Part shown: positions 16,444 to 27,742 of the stretch, in pieces
How the letters are laid out: every line of letters begins with the position of its first letter
Numbering within the stretch: position 1 is the stretch's first letter
Assembly: GCA_903913865.1 (NCBI GenBank)
Contig: CAIWMU010000002.1
Coordinates: forward strand, 1 to 38,033
Direction: 5' to 3'
DNA: 38,033 nucleotides
DNA from: an uncultured Verrucomicrobia subdivision 3 bacterium
GTDB taxonomy: Bacteria; Verrucomicrobiota; Verrucomicrobiia; Limisphaerales; UBA8199
Notes under the pieces: model-generated
What the model saw: the letters and a program-made list of their open reading frames with translations, nothing else
Databases searched by the model: none
Told to the model about the DNA's origin: nothing
Position numbers and translations under genes: made by a program

Positions 16444-18251
16444 GCACTGAAAACGCAAAAACGACTCCGGTCGAAACCGTCGAAAGTGGTGGGTTGCTGC
16501 CCCTCTCCGGATGGGCGCTGGAGCTTGCCCGCCGTTGGAATGGGGCCACCTATTCGTTGTTTGTGCTCCATGGGAACATTTTTGATCTTTTCCCTGTGCA
16601 GGAGGAGAGCGGGCTGAGTTATGTGCCCCTCAAAACCTTTCTGGCGCGCCGGATGTTTCCAAGCCGGTCCTGCCTGCTTTTTTATGATATCAGCTCCGGT
16701 CTGAGTTTCGGGTCGGCGGACATGCAGCGCCGGTTCTTCGAGTGGCTGGAGATTTACGACCAGGTTGAAAACACCAGTTTCCGGGAAACCGGTCCGCCGA
16801 AGGAGTTCCTGAGATTGGCCCCCTTGCTGCGGCGGTTCTTTCTCCGCGTTGCCGAGGAACGCCAACGCTGGCAGGGGATCACACTGATCATTGATTTTCC
16901 TGAAAAGCTGGTTCCGGCAAGCGAGCAAAGCCAGGCAAGCTCGGAGGAACGGATGAATCTGGTGACCCTCCTGAAATGGGCCGCCGCTCCGGAGATGGCG
17001 AGTCTGGATATCGGGATCATTCTGGTCGCGGAATCGGCGGCTGAGTTGAATGCACGCCTTCTCCAGAATCCACACGTGGCCCAGGTGAGAATTGATCTTC
17101 CCTCGATTGAGGACCGGTTGCGGTTTTTGAACTCGGGATGGCTGCAGTCGCTTGCGGGAGGAAGGCCCTCCGCCGAGTGGAGTGATTTCACCACCGTTGA
17201 GCTTGCCACCCGTTCGGCAGGCTTGAACCTGCTGAGAATCCGGCACTTTCTTTCGGAGGCCATCCGCAACGGGGCGAAGGTGACGCAGGATCTGGTCAGT
17301 GCCAGCAAGAAGAAGTTGATTGAGGAGTATTGCCAGGGGCTGGTTCGATTCAAGGATCCCAAACCGGGAGTGACCCTCGACCGGGTGGCGACCCATGCGG
17401 CGGCCAAGAAGAAGCTGCGTGAACTGGCATGGCTCATCCGCAACGGAAAAACCGAGGTGCTCGAGCGGGGTGTTCTGGTGCCGGGCAGGGTGGGGGTGGG
17501 CAAGTCCTACCTGATTGATTGCTTTGCAAGTGAATGCGGGTTGCCGGTGATGGAGATCGGTGAGTTCCGGTCCAAATGGGTTGGGGATACGGAGCGTCAG
17601 CAGATGCTGGTGCTGATGACCGTGCGAGCCCTGGGGCCGGTCATTGTTGTGGTGGATGAGGCGGATGCCGTGTTTGGGAGCCGGGATGGGGATGGGGGGG
17701 ATAGCGGGATATCCGGCCGGGTGTTTGCCGCATTCGCGGCGCACATCGGGGATTCCACGCTGCGCGGGCGGGAGTTGTGGGTGGCGATGACATCACGGCC
17801 CGACCTGCTGGCAATCGACATGAAGCGCCAGGGGCGGTTTGGGCTTTGTGTACCACTCTTTCCGGCGCAGGGACCGGAGGAGGTTCTGGAGTTGTTCCAG
17901 ACCATCGCAGGGGTGCGAAAGATCGTTCTTGGGCCGGACATGATCGAATACATCCGGGAGCGGCTCGGTTCGGAGCCTCTGACGGGCAGTGATGTGGAAT
18001 CGATCCTGATGCGGGCCAAGGAGCGGGCGGTGCTTGCCATCCGCGATCTGGATGTCCAGCGTGCCGATCTTGAGGAGGCGGTTGCCTCCTTTATTGATCC
18101 GCTGGATCCTAACGTCCTGGCGATGCAGGAACTGGCAGCCGTGCTTGCCTGTTCGGACAGGCGTTACCTACCCGAAAAATACCGGGAGGTTGACCGTTCC
18201 GTCCTGCTTGGGACGTTCGCCACGGTGAAGCAGCGTCAGTCCGGTCGATGA
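16440..18251 (+). CDS. Two-module AAA+ ATPase with a degenerate N-terminal module
   Basis: This 603-residue protein has one active AAA+ domain in its C-terminal half. Walker A is GRVGVGKSY with Lys355, the pore loop is KWVGDTE, Walker B is VIVVVDEADAVF with Asp406 and Glu407, a sensor-1-like segment is ELWVAMTSR, and an arginine-finger region is RQGRFG. The pore-loop and arginine-finger patterns place it in the classic clade with FtsH, Vps4 and Ycf46. The N-terminal 290 residues (SLFVLHGNIFDLF, LLFYDISSGL, ITLIIDFPEKLVP, GIILVAES) look like an AAA-type core that has lost its Walker A lysine, as in Ycf46-like proteins. There is no membrane segment. Its ATG overlaps the stop of the coiled-coil gene. 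As last gene of a PspA-containing block, it may disassemble or reshape PspA polymers; this is inference. Confidence 0.88.
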   Translation: MSTENAKTTPVETVESGGLLPLSGWALELARRWNGATYSLFVLHGNIFDLFPVQEESGLSYVPLKTFLARRMFPSRSCLLFYDISSGLSFGSADMQRRFFEWLEIYDQVENTSFRETGPPKEFLRLAPLLRRFFLRVAEERQRWQGITLIIDFPEKLVPASEQSQASSEERMNLVTLLKWAAAPEMASLDIGIILVAESAAELNARLLQNPHVAQVRIDLPSIEDRLRFLNSGWLQSLAGGRPSAEWSDFTTVELATRSAGLNLLRIRHFLSEAIRNGAKVTQDLVSASKKKLIEEYCQGLVRFKDPKPGVTLDRVATHAAAKKKLRELAWLIRNGKTEVLERGVLVPGRVGVGKSYLIDCFASECGLPVMEIGEFRSKWVGDTERQQMLVLMTVRALGPVIVVVDEADAVFGSRDGDGGDSGISGRVFAAFAAHIGDSTLRGRELWVAMTSRPDLLAIDMKRQGRFGLCVPLFPAQGPEEVLELFQTIAGVRKIVLGPDMIEYIRERLGSEPLTGSDVESILMRAKERAVLAIRDLDVQRADLEEAVASFIDPLDPNVLAMQELAAVLACSDRRYLPEKYREVDRSVLLGTFATVKQRQSGR

Positions 18252-18267
18252 ACAGCGGAACTCCCGC

Positions 18268-21999
<3,732 letters not shown>

Positions 22000-22053
22000 A
22001 ATGTCGTAGTATGCGGGAAGATAGCCCCGTCGGGAGGGATTTTCAAATTAAAA

Positions 22054-22071
22054 ATCAATGCATCTTGATAT
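22054..22071 (-). promoter_or_regulatory. Possible operator in the metH leader
   Basis: ATCAATGCATCTTGATAT contains the inverted repeat ATCAA-N6-TTGAT, followed at 22074 by another AGATAT. It lies about 55 bases upstream of metH in the 160-base gap behind ybaK, in a short AT-rich island. Its form resembles operators of ArsR-type regulators of the methionine cycle (SahR), but no regulator gene is in the window. Confidence 0.3.
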
Positions 22072-22159
22072 GTAGATATGTTCCCTTGTGCCAACGCAGG
22101 GGGCAGGACTTTGCACCCCCCGAGAGGCGGCGATCCGGGCTTGAATATGGGGCGAGACT

Positions 22160-22654
22160 TCAACTCCCTTTCGCGGTTGGGTCCGGCACCCGGGAAAAGG
22201 AGCCTGCAGTGGCTCCGGTCGCTTTCCTGTAGTCTCCCGGGGCGATCAAAATCTGGGTGCCACGGATTCCGGCTGAGACTGCTATCACAGGGTAGGTCAG
22301 TGCTGATTCATCCAGAAAGGCGGGATAGGCCTTTTTGGAGGCAAGGGCAGTGACGCCTCCGCGAATGTATCCGGTCAGCGACTGGAGTTGGCTTACAGGA
22401 ACAAGGGCGATGCTGCGGTTTCCCGAGGTCCGGGCAAGGGCTTTCAGGTCGAGTTCCTGATCCCCTGCGATGACAGCGAAGAGGAACCCGGTGACATCCC
22501 CCTTCGCCAGCAGGGTTTTGAAGACCTGATTGGCGGGCATGCCGATCAGGGCAGCCACCTTGGGAGCGCTCAGGTCCTCAGGGTCCACCTCATAGTGTGC
22601 GAGAGAGTGGGGGATGGCTGCGCTCTCCAGCAGTCGTGTGGCGTTGGTTTTCAT
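22160..22654 (-). CDS. ybaK: YbaK/EbsC-type aminoacyl-tRNA deacylase (Cys-tRNA(Pro) deacylase)
   Basis: This 164-residue protein has the YbaK order: an N-terminal TNATRLLESAAIPHSLAHYEV, a VAALIGMPANQVFKTLLAKGD segment with the active-site Lys region, DLKALARTSGNRSIALVP-like, then YIRGGVTALASKKAYPAFLD and a final GIRGTQILIAP. Enzymes of this family remove cysteine wrongly attached to tRNA(Pro). The length is typical (155-165). The ATG at 22654 matches the family start. It is co-directional with metH, 160 bases upstream, though an independent promoter for metH is plausible. The symbol follows the E. coli homologue, and the exact substrate is taken from the family. Confidence 0.9.
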   Translation of the reverse strand: MKTNATRLLESAAIPHSLAHYEVDPEDLSAPKVAALIGMPANQVFKTLLAKGDVTGFLFAVIAGDQELDLKALARTSGNRSIALVPVSQLQSLTGYIRGGVTALASKKAYPAFLDESALTYPVIAVSAGIRGTQILIAPGDYRKATGATAGSFSRVPDPTAKGS

Positions 22655-22706
22655 GCTTCAGTGGCTGTTTGAAACTGCTCGATCCCAGGGCTTCGCCGGC
22701 CGTTCC

Positions 22707-24161
22707 TCACGGTCGCGCCAGTGAGTAACCGAGTGTCCGGTCCTGCCCGGGATCGTTGAAGATTGAAGGGTCTGGTTCCGACACGGTTGGTGTGGTTCCC
22801 ACCCCGATCTGGCCGATGGGATGACGTCCCCCATTCAAGTAGTTCACCACGGAGAATCGGGCAGAGGGCAAGTGGCCTGCGGGGTCGAGGATGGCCAGCG
22901 CGAGAATCATCGTGCCGCGTCCCACCGAAGCGGGGATGGCAAATCGTCCATCAACACGAATCGATTGCGGCTTTGAGGCATAGGCCTGAAGTCCGCCATC
23001 CCAATGGTCACCCGGTAGCCACGTGCGGGTGTCCACGTCCTTGAAAACCCCCTTCCAGAGCACCGCTCGTGTTTTCGGATCCAGAAGGCTCGCCTCTACT
23101 GGCCAATTGTAATAGAGGGGAGTTGAACCAAGATTTCGAACCGTGAACGACAGGGTGAACGGTTCGTTTGGCACGATCTGCGCCGGGTAGTTCACCTCGT
23201 CGATCACAAAACGATAACCGAAGGCCCTCTGAACCTCCTCCGCGCCCTCGCGCGCCTGCGTGTTCCGGGCGTTGTAGTTGGAAACCCATCCGAGGTGGTT
23301 GGCATGGAGGCGGAAGATGCTATCCACAAGGAAACGACGGTGGCCCGGGTCGGAGACCGTGTCATCCGGGTTTTCGCCCGGTTGGGTTTTGTAATTGCCC
23401 CAGTCGTAGGCAGTTTCTCCACCAATGGGTGCGGTTTGCCAGCGCGGTGAAATCTTCTCTATACCCGCCCCGTGACTTCCCATCTGGTCCTGATGGGCGA
23501 AGGAGTCCCAGTAGATGCCGAAAGCGAAGTCCTTGAAATCCCATGGGTGGCGGACCATCACGATCTTGTGTTTGAAGGCCGCGGTGAAGGCATCACCCAG
23601 GAGCTTCTGCATCTCTGCCGAGACATCCGGGCTGTGATGTTCCCCCCATTTGCCGATGATGCCCATATGAACAAAGGCAACGCGCGGGTCGTTATCCCAA
23701 CACTCACCCAGGCGCGTGACGAGGCGGACGACGCGCTTTTTGAAATGGTCACTACTGTAGTCACCTGCCTGGAGATCGGCGGGCCAGTATTTCTGGTCAT
23801 CCTTGGACCAATGGAGGTAGACGCGCGGTATGATTTTGATGTTCAACGACTCCACCCCGCTCCACTCCTTGTTGCAGAAGGCGCGGATACGCTCGGTCCC
23901 GTCCGTCTCTGTATCCTCGATCTGGTTCCAGCGGATATAGTGTTTGGAGAGGGTTGCATAAGCGTGCTCGGTGGTGCGTGATCCCACAAAGCCCATCAGG
24001 GGATTCCGCAAAGCCCTGGTGTATTCTTTGGGCTTCACCACAATCCTTGGGCGGTCGGATGTCACCGCCGAACTGTCGTTGATCATCCCGCTGAGGAGGC
24101 TCGCTCCCACAGCACCGGAAGCGCTGCGGCGAATGAATTCTCTTCGACTCGTTCTCATCAT
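22707..24161 (-). CDS. Tat-exported DUF4832/DUF4874-like protein (glycosidase-like)
   Basis: With the double ATG at 24161/24158 as start, the protein has 484 residues. GGAG lies about ten bases before it, and 17 bases separate it from the beta-helix gene upstream. A longer start at 24224 would overlap that gene. A twin-arginine signal, SRREFIRRSASGAVGAS, opens it. The next part (LRNPLMGFVGS, then HYIRWNQIEDTE, then KIIPRVYLHWS) matches the pattern of DUF4874, an (alpha/beta)-barrel module. The C-terminal third (VNYPAQIVPNEPFTLSFTV, LGSTPLYYNWPVE) is the beta-sandwich DUF4832. Proteins of this kind are thought to act on polysaccharides, but I know of no defined reaction. It is probably co-transcribed with the upstream beta-helix gene. 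Confidence 0.82.
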   Translation of the reverse strand: MMRTSRREFIRRSASGAVGASLLSGMINDSSAVTSDRPRIVVKPKEYTRALRNPLMGFVGSRTTEHAYATLSKHYIRWNQIEDTETDGTERIRAFCNKEWSGVESLNIKIIPRVYLHWSKDDQKYWPADLQAGDYSSDHFKKRVVRLVTRLGECWDNDPRVAFVHMGIIGKWGEHHSPDVSAEMQKLLGDAFTAAFKHKIVMVRHPWDFKDFAFGIYWDSFAHQDQMGSHGAGIEKISPRWQTAPIGGETAYDWGNYKTQPGENPDDTVSDPGHRRFLVDSIFRLHANHLGWVSNYNARNTQAREGAEEVQRAFGYRFVIDEVNYPAQIVPNEPFTLSFTVRNLGSTPLYYNWPVEASLLDPKTRAVLWKGVFKDVDTRTWLPGDHWDGGLQAYASKPQSIRVDGRFAIPASVGRGTMILALAILDPAGHLPSARFSVVNYLNGGRHPIGQIGVGTTPTVSEPDPSIFNDPGQDRTLGYSLARP

Positions 24162-24178
24162 TGGAGGTCTCCGGGGGG

Positions 24179-26362
24179 CTATGGTGTGGCGCGGGGGCGG
24201 AGTGCTCCCGAGGTTTTGCGCCATTTGTCGGCGTGGAGGCCGATCTCCGAAACTGGAATCGGGCTGAAGCCCGGGCGCTTCAACAGTTTGGTGTTTGCGG
24301 GAAAGGCAAAGTCGCCCTCAGCGAGAATGGTGTTGTCCGAGGAGTTCACAGCCTTGGGTGAACGGCGGAGGAGTTCGCCGCAGCGCAGAGTGATGTTGGA
24401 CCGGACAAGATTGGTGTTTGGCGATTCGGTCAAATGTGCCAGTTCCGGGTAACGCCGGAGGTAAAGTTCACGATCGATATCTTTCGAATCCAAGGCTTTG
24501 TTCACGAACTCCCGCCATCGATCAGCACCCCACGGGGTGAAACTGACGGCGGCAGCGCAATCGACAAACAGGTTGTTTTCGACCCGGTTGTCCTTGCCGC
24601 CATGAATCTGGATTCCCCCGAATCCGCTCTTTCCGGTGGAACAACGTTCGAAGATGTTGCCGTAGATCAAGGTGCCACAGATGGCATCATCGAGACGAAT
24701 GCCGGCCTGTCCGCATTTGGGTTGTTCACCCTTGGCCCGCCAGTTGCCGATGTGATGCCAGTAGTTGTATCGATAGACGTTGCCCCTGAAGGTTGGGTTG
24801 CCCCACATGTCGACTCCACCCTGATCATCCGATTCGGTCACGACGTTGAAGATCTCGTTTCCCTCGATCAATTGGTCATTTCCGCCGACCCGCAGGGCGC
24901 TGCTCAACACTTCGTGCAGGCGGTTGCGGACAATCCGGTTCCCAACGCCATCAAGCAGCACCGCCGGGGTGTAGGTGTGGTCGATGCGGGAAAGGTCATG
25001 GATGTCGCAGTTTTCCACAAAATGCCCTCCCGGAGTGAGTGTGCGGCGATCTCCGCCTGAGATGATTATTCCGCCGCGTCCCATGGAGTAGATGTCGCAA
25101 GAAAGCAGACCGTTCCTTTGTCCACCCCTGATCTCGACGCCATTGCCTGCAAAATACCGAACTGTGCAGCCTGCAAACACGCAGTTCGTTCCGCCCCCAA
25201 CTCTGAGACCATCCCCGCTGCCCAGTTCCCATGTGAGTCCCTCGAAGGAGACGTGCGAGACGTTCTGGAGGGACACCATGGGCCCTGCGAACGAGGAGAT
25301 CTCCACAAGTGCCGCGTTTGGATCGGAAGGAGCGTAGAACAACAACTGCCCGCTGCGACGGTCGAGATACCATTCGCCGGGTATGTCCAGTTCGCTCAGG
25401 GCATTCACCGCATAAAAGGGAGCCCCCTTGCTGAATCCGTAATTGTGCCACGGTTCGGACAACACAATCAACCGTTGGGCCGCGTCAATGCTGGCCACCC
25501 GTTCGTAGGAATCGGCCCAATCCCAAAACCAGTAACCATAAAGCATCAGATCCGGCTCATTCACCCAACGTTTCGGATACTCGCCACCAAAGAAAAACTT
25601 CCCGATTTTGCTCCCCTCCCGGTCGTAACCTTTGGTTCCATCCTTGACCGCGACATCTGTGATGCGAAGGAATCCTTCGTTCGGCCCACGGGCGAGTTGC
25701 ATGGCTTTGCCATTGAAAAAAAGTTCGTGGGCCGGATAGGTGATAAATCCGCCGCCGCTTGCATAACCACCGAGCTTCAGTGGAAGAATGTTCGTCACTC
25801 CGCAGGTCCTCAGATCCAGACACCAGACCCCCGGTCGGGACTCCACCGGTAGCAGGGGGAAATCATCAGTGCTGGCGATGTGCCGCCAGCCCTTGAGACG
25901 AACACCTCCACGGAAAACCGGCTGCTCACCGGCCGCAGCACAAATCTGCAGAGGGCTGGTCTCGTGACCGGAATCCTCAGCTGAAAGATCAAAGGTGCGG
26001 GACATCGCGTAACTGCCCCCATGGACGACGATTTTGACCCCGCCCTTGAAACCGGCACCGGCCCGGACAAGCTTTCGAACTTCGTCCCTCGCCCGTTCAA
26101 GGCTCCGAAATGGTGCGCCTTGTTTTCCGGTTCCAGCATCATCGCCATCCGGCGACACATGGATCGTCAAGGCGGGTTTGGGTGAAGGGAGGACATGCCC
26201 CTTTTTGGCGAAGGCCAGACTGGGCTCTGGAGGCGTGGAGGACCCTTCGCCATTCGAGACTTGGATTGAAGCAAGAGAGAGGACGCAGCCCCATACCAGA
26301 TGGCGCAGAACCCGTGTGAATTGTGCGCCACGTTCGGAGACGGGAAGATGACAAAGTTTCAC
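24179..26362 (-). CDS. Exported right-handed beta-helix protein (polysaccharide lyase/hydrolase-like)
   Basis: This 727-residue protein starts at a GTG and has a hydrophobic signal segment (about 18-36). The motif HVSPDGDDAGTGKQGAPF followed by RSLERARDEVRKL is the standard opening of pectate-lyase-like right-handed beta-helix enzymes. The central part (about 370-640) has helix-coil repeats such as VSFEGLTWELGSGDGLRVGG, NGVEIRGGQRNGLLSCDIY and NRIVRNRLHEVLSSALRVGG, the Asn/Gly-rich rungs of the fold. A C-terminal stretch carries further rungs (SNITLRCGELLRR). The family includes lyases and alpha-1,3-glycosidases that act on plant or algal polymers. No catalytic residue can be fixed from the sequence alone. 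The DUF4832-like gene follows 17 bases after its stop. Confidence 0.85.
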   Translation of the reverse strand: MKLCHLPVSERGAQFTRVLRHLVWGCVLSLASIQVSNGEGSSTPPEPSLAFAKKGHVLPSPKPALTIHVSPDGDDAGTGKQGAPFRSLERARDEVRKLVRAGAGFKGGVKIVVHGGSYAMSRTFDLSAEDSGHETSPLQICAAAGEQPVFRGGVRLKGWRHIASTDDFPLLPVESRPGVWCLDLRTCGVTNILPLKLGGYASGGGFITYPAHELFFNGKAMQLARGPNEGFLRITDVAVKDGTKGYDREGSKIGKFFFGGEYPKRWVNEPDLMLYGYWFWDWADSYERVASIDAAQRLIVLSEPWHNYGFSKGAPFYAVNALSELDIPGEWYLDRRSGQLLFYAPSDPNAALVEISSFAGPMVSLQNVSHVSFEGLTWELGSGDGLRVGGGTNCVFAGCTVRYFAGNGVEIRGGQRNGLLSCDIYSMGRGGIIISGGDRRTLTPGGHFVENCDIHDLSRIDHTYTPAVLLDGVGNRIVRNRLHEVLSSALRVGGNDQLIEGNEIFNVVTESDDQGGVDMWGNPTFRGNVYRYNYWHHIGNWRAKGEQPKCGQAGIRLDDAICGTLIYGNIFERCSTGKSGFGGIQIHGGKDNRVENNLFVDCAAAVSFTPWGADRWREFVNKALDSKDIDRELYLRRYPELAHLTESPNTNLVRSNITLRCGELLRRSPKAVNSSDNTILAEGDFAFPANTKLLKRPGFSPIPVSEIGLHADKWRKTSGALRPRATP

Positions 26363-26432
26363 GACAAGAGTTTACATCATCCCCATCCCCGGAGTCACTT
26401 TCGTATTCCGCCCGGCTCTCGGTGGCGGGAGT

Positions 26433-27668
26433 TTACATCTTGAACTGGGGGATTTTGAGCAACTCCCCGTCTTTCATGGCTGAGTGATGGGCCACGATCC
26501 CTGAGACCGTCATGTTCAATGCCATGGCGATGTTCACGAGCGGAAGCCGATCCTGCAGGACTGCCGTCACGAATTCGTCCATCAGGTAGCCGTGGGAACC
26601 ACCGTGTCCACCGGCATCCACGCCTGGAGGAAGGGGCGGGCGGCGCGTCTCGATGGGTTTCTTTTCAAGGCCCTCATATTTGCCGTAATAACTGCCACGC
26701 AGGCCGCGAACCCGGCCCATCTCCCCGCCGTATCCGGGAGTGTCCCAACTCACCGCCATCCGGGCCATGCCCCCTTCGCTGGTGCGGAACAGGGCGATCT
26801 CGGTGCCGAACGGGTTTTTGTAGGGATTGTTGGCGGGTTGCAGATGGATGATGGAGCTGCGCATACCCATGCAGGAAACTTCCGTGAAACTGCCACCGTT
26901 GACCCCAAGACAATAAGCGTTGGAATGGGTTGGATAAAATTGCGGCGGCAGGCCAATCCGCCAGCCCTTCCAGGAATCGATCGGCTGGTCCATGTAATGG
27001 TAGTATTCCCCCTCGCAATAGGCCAGGGGACCGAAGCCTCCGGCACGGTAAATCTGTCGCATCGCGTGGAGTTCCTCATGAAAACAGGAGGTCTCGAACA
27101 TCATGTATTTGAGGCCGGTCCGTTTGACGGTTTGGAACAGGGCATGGGCATCGTCGAGTGATGCGAACACGGCTGGAACGGCGCTTGCAACATGTTTTCC
27201 ATGGTTGAGCACGAGCATGCAGTGCCGGGCGTGGCTGGGGGCATCGGTGGCCACGAAGATGGCTTCAATCGATTTGTCCTTCACCATCTCCTCAATGGAT
27301 GGATAGGTTTTCTGGCAGCGGCAGACTTTGGCCAATTCGGCACACCGCTCCGGCACGAGATCAGAGACGGCCACAATTTCGACATTTGGATGGTCCTGAA
27401 ACCCGAACGCGGCCCCGAATTTGCAGACTCCATAGCCCACGATACCCAGGCGGAGTTTGCGATCTGAGACAGGGTGCCAGTCTGCTGAAGCCGCGGCCGG
27501 GGTGGGTTTTGACTCGAAGCCTTGTATGGCCGGTTGTTGGGCCACGAGGCTTGAGGCCCCGACATGTGCGACTCCCAGACCCAGACATTGAAGAAAGAGG
27601 CGGCGCGAGGAGTGGAATGCGGATTGGCGAACATCCGTTTCGTCCGGTTTGTTTGGCAGAGAGTTCAT
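26433..27668 (-). CDS. Tat-exported Gfo/Idh/MocA-family protein lacking the usual EKP lysine
   Basis: Starting at ATG 27668 the protein has 411 residues. A frame open further upstream adds an implausible Cys/Trp-rich N-terminus and would overlap the divergent beta-propeller gene. A twin-arginine signal (HSSRRLFLQCLGLGVAHVG) comes first. The Rossmann domain shows LRLGIVGYGVCKFGAAFGFQ and VAVSDLVPERC. Where family members have the catalytic Glu-Lys-Pro after 'GKHV', this one has Ala163-Val164-Pro165 (HVASAVPAVF), so classic dehydrogenase chemistry may be lost or changed. The C-terminal substrate domain is recognisable (CEGEYYHYMDQP, MRSSIIHLQP, AGGHGGSHGYLMDEF). It lies next to the beta-helix gene on the same strand, suggesting a shared glycan-related role. 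Confidence 0.85.
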   Translation of the reverse strand: MNSLPNKPDETDVRQSAFHSSRRLFLQCLGLGVAHVGASSLVAQQPAIQGFESKPTPAAASADWHPVSDRKLRLGIVGYGVCKFGAAFGFQDHPNVEIVAVSDLVPERCAELAKVCRCQKTYPSIEEMVKDKSIEAIFVATDAPSHARHCMLVLNHGKHVASAVPAVFASLDDAHALFQTVKRTGLKYMMFETSCFHEELHAMRQIYRAGGFGPLAYCEGEYYHYMDQPIDSWKGWRIGLPPQFYPTHSNAYCLGVNGGSFTEVSCMGMRSSIIHLQPANNPYKNPFGTEIALFRTSEGGMARMAVSWDTPGYGGEMGRVRGLRGSYYGKYEGLEKKPIETRRPPLPPGVDAGGHGGSHGYLMDEFVTAVLQDRLPLVNIAMALNMTVSGIVAHHSAMKDGELLKIPQFKM

Positions 27669-27742
27669 GGAGTGCAGGTTGGAGATTGGAACGACAAGGT
27701 CAAGACCGGAACACCTGACCGGAAACGGGCATTGCCTCTTGA

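Noticed and set aside
16347-17744. A 465-codon open frame on the minus strand
   Set aside because: It is antisense to the AAA+ gene and its end; its sequence is Pro/His/Arg-rich without motifs.
22000-22159. SAM, SAH or cobalamin riboswitch upstream of metH
   Set aside because: The leader is short and I could not find the conserved core of any of these classes; only a simple GGGGG/CCCCC hairpin and the possible operator are seen.
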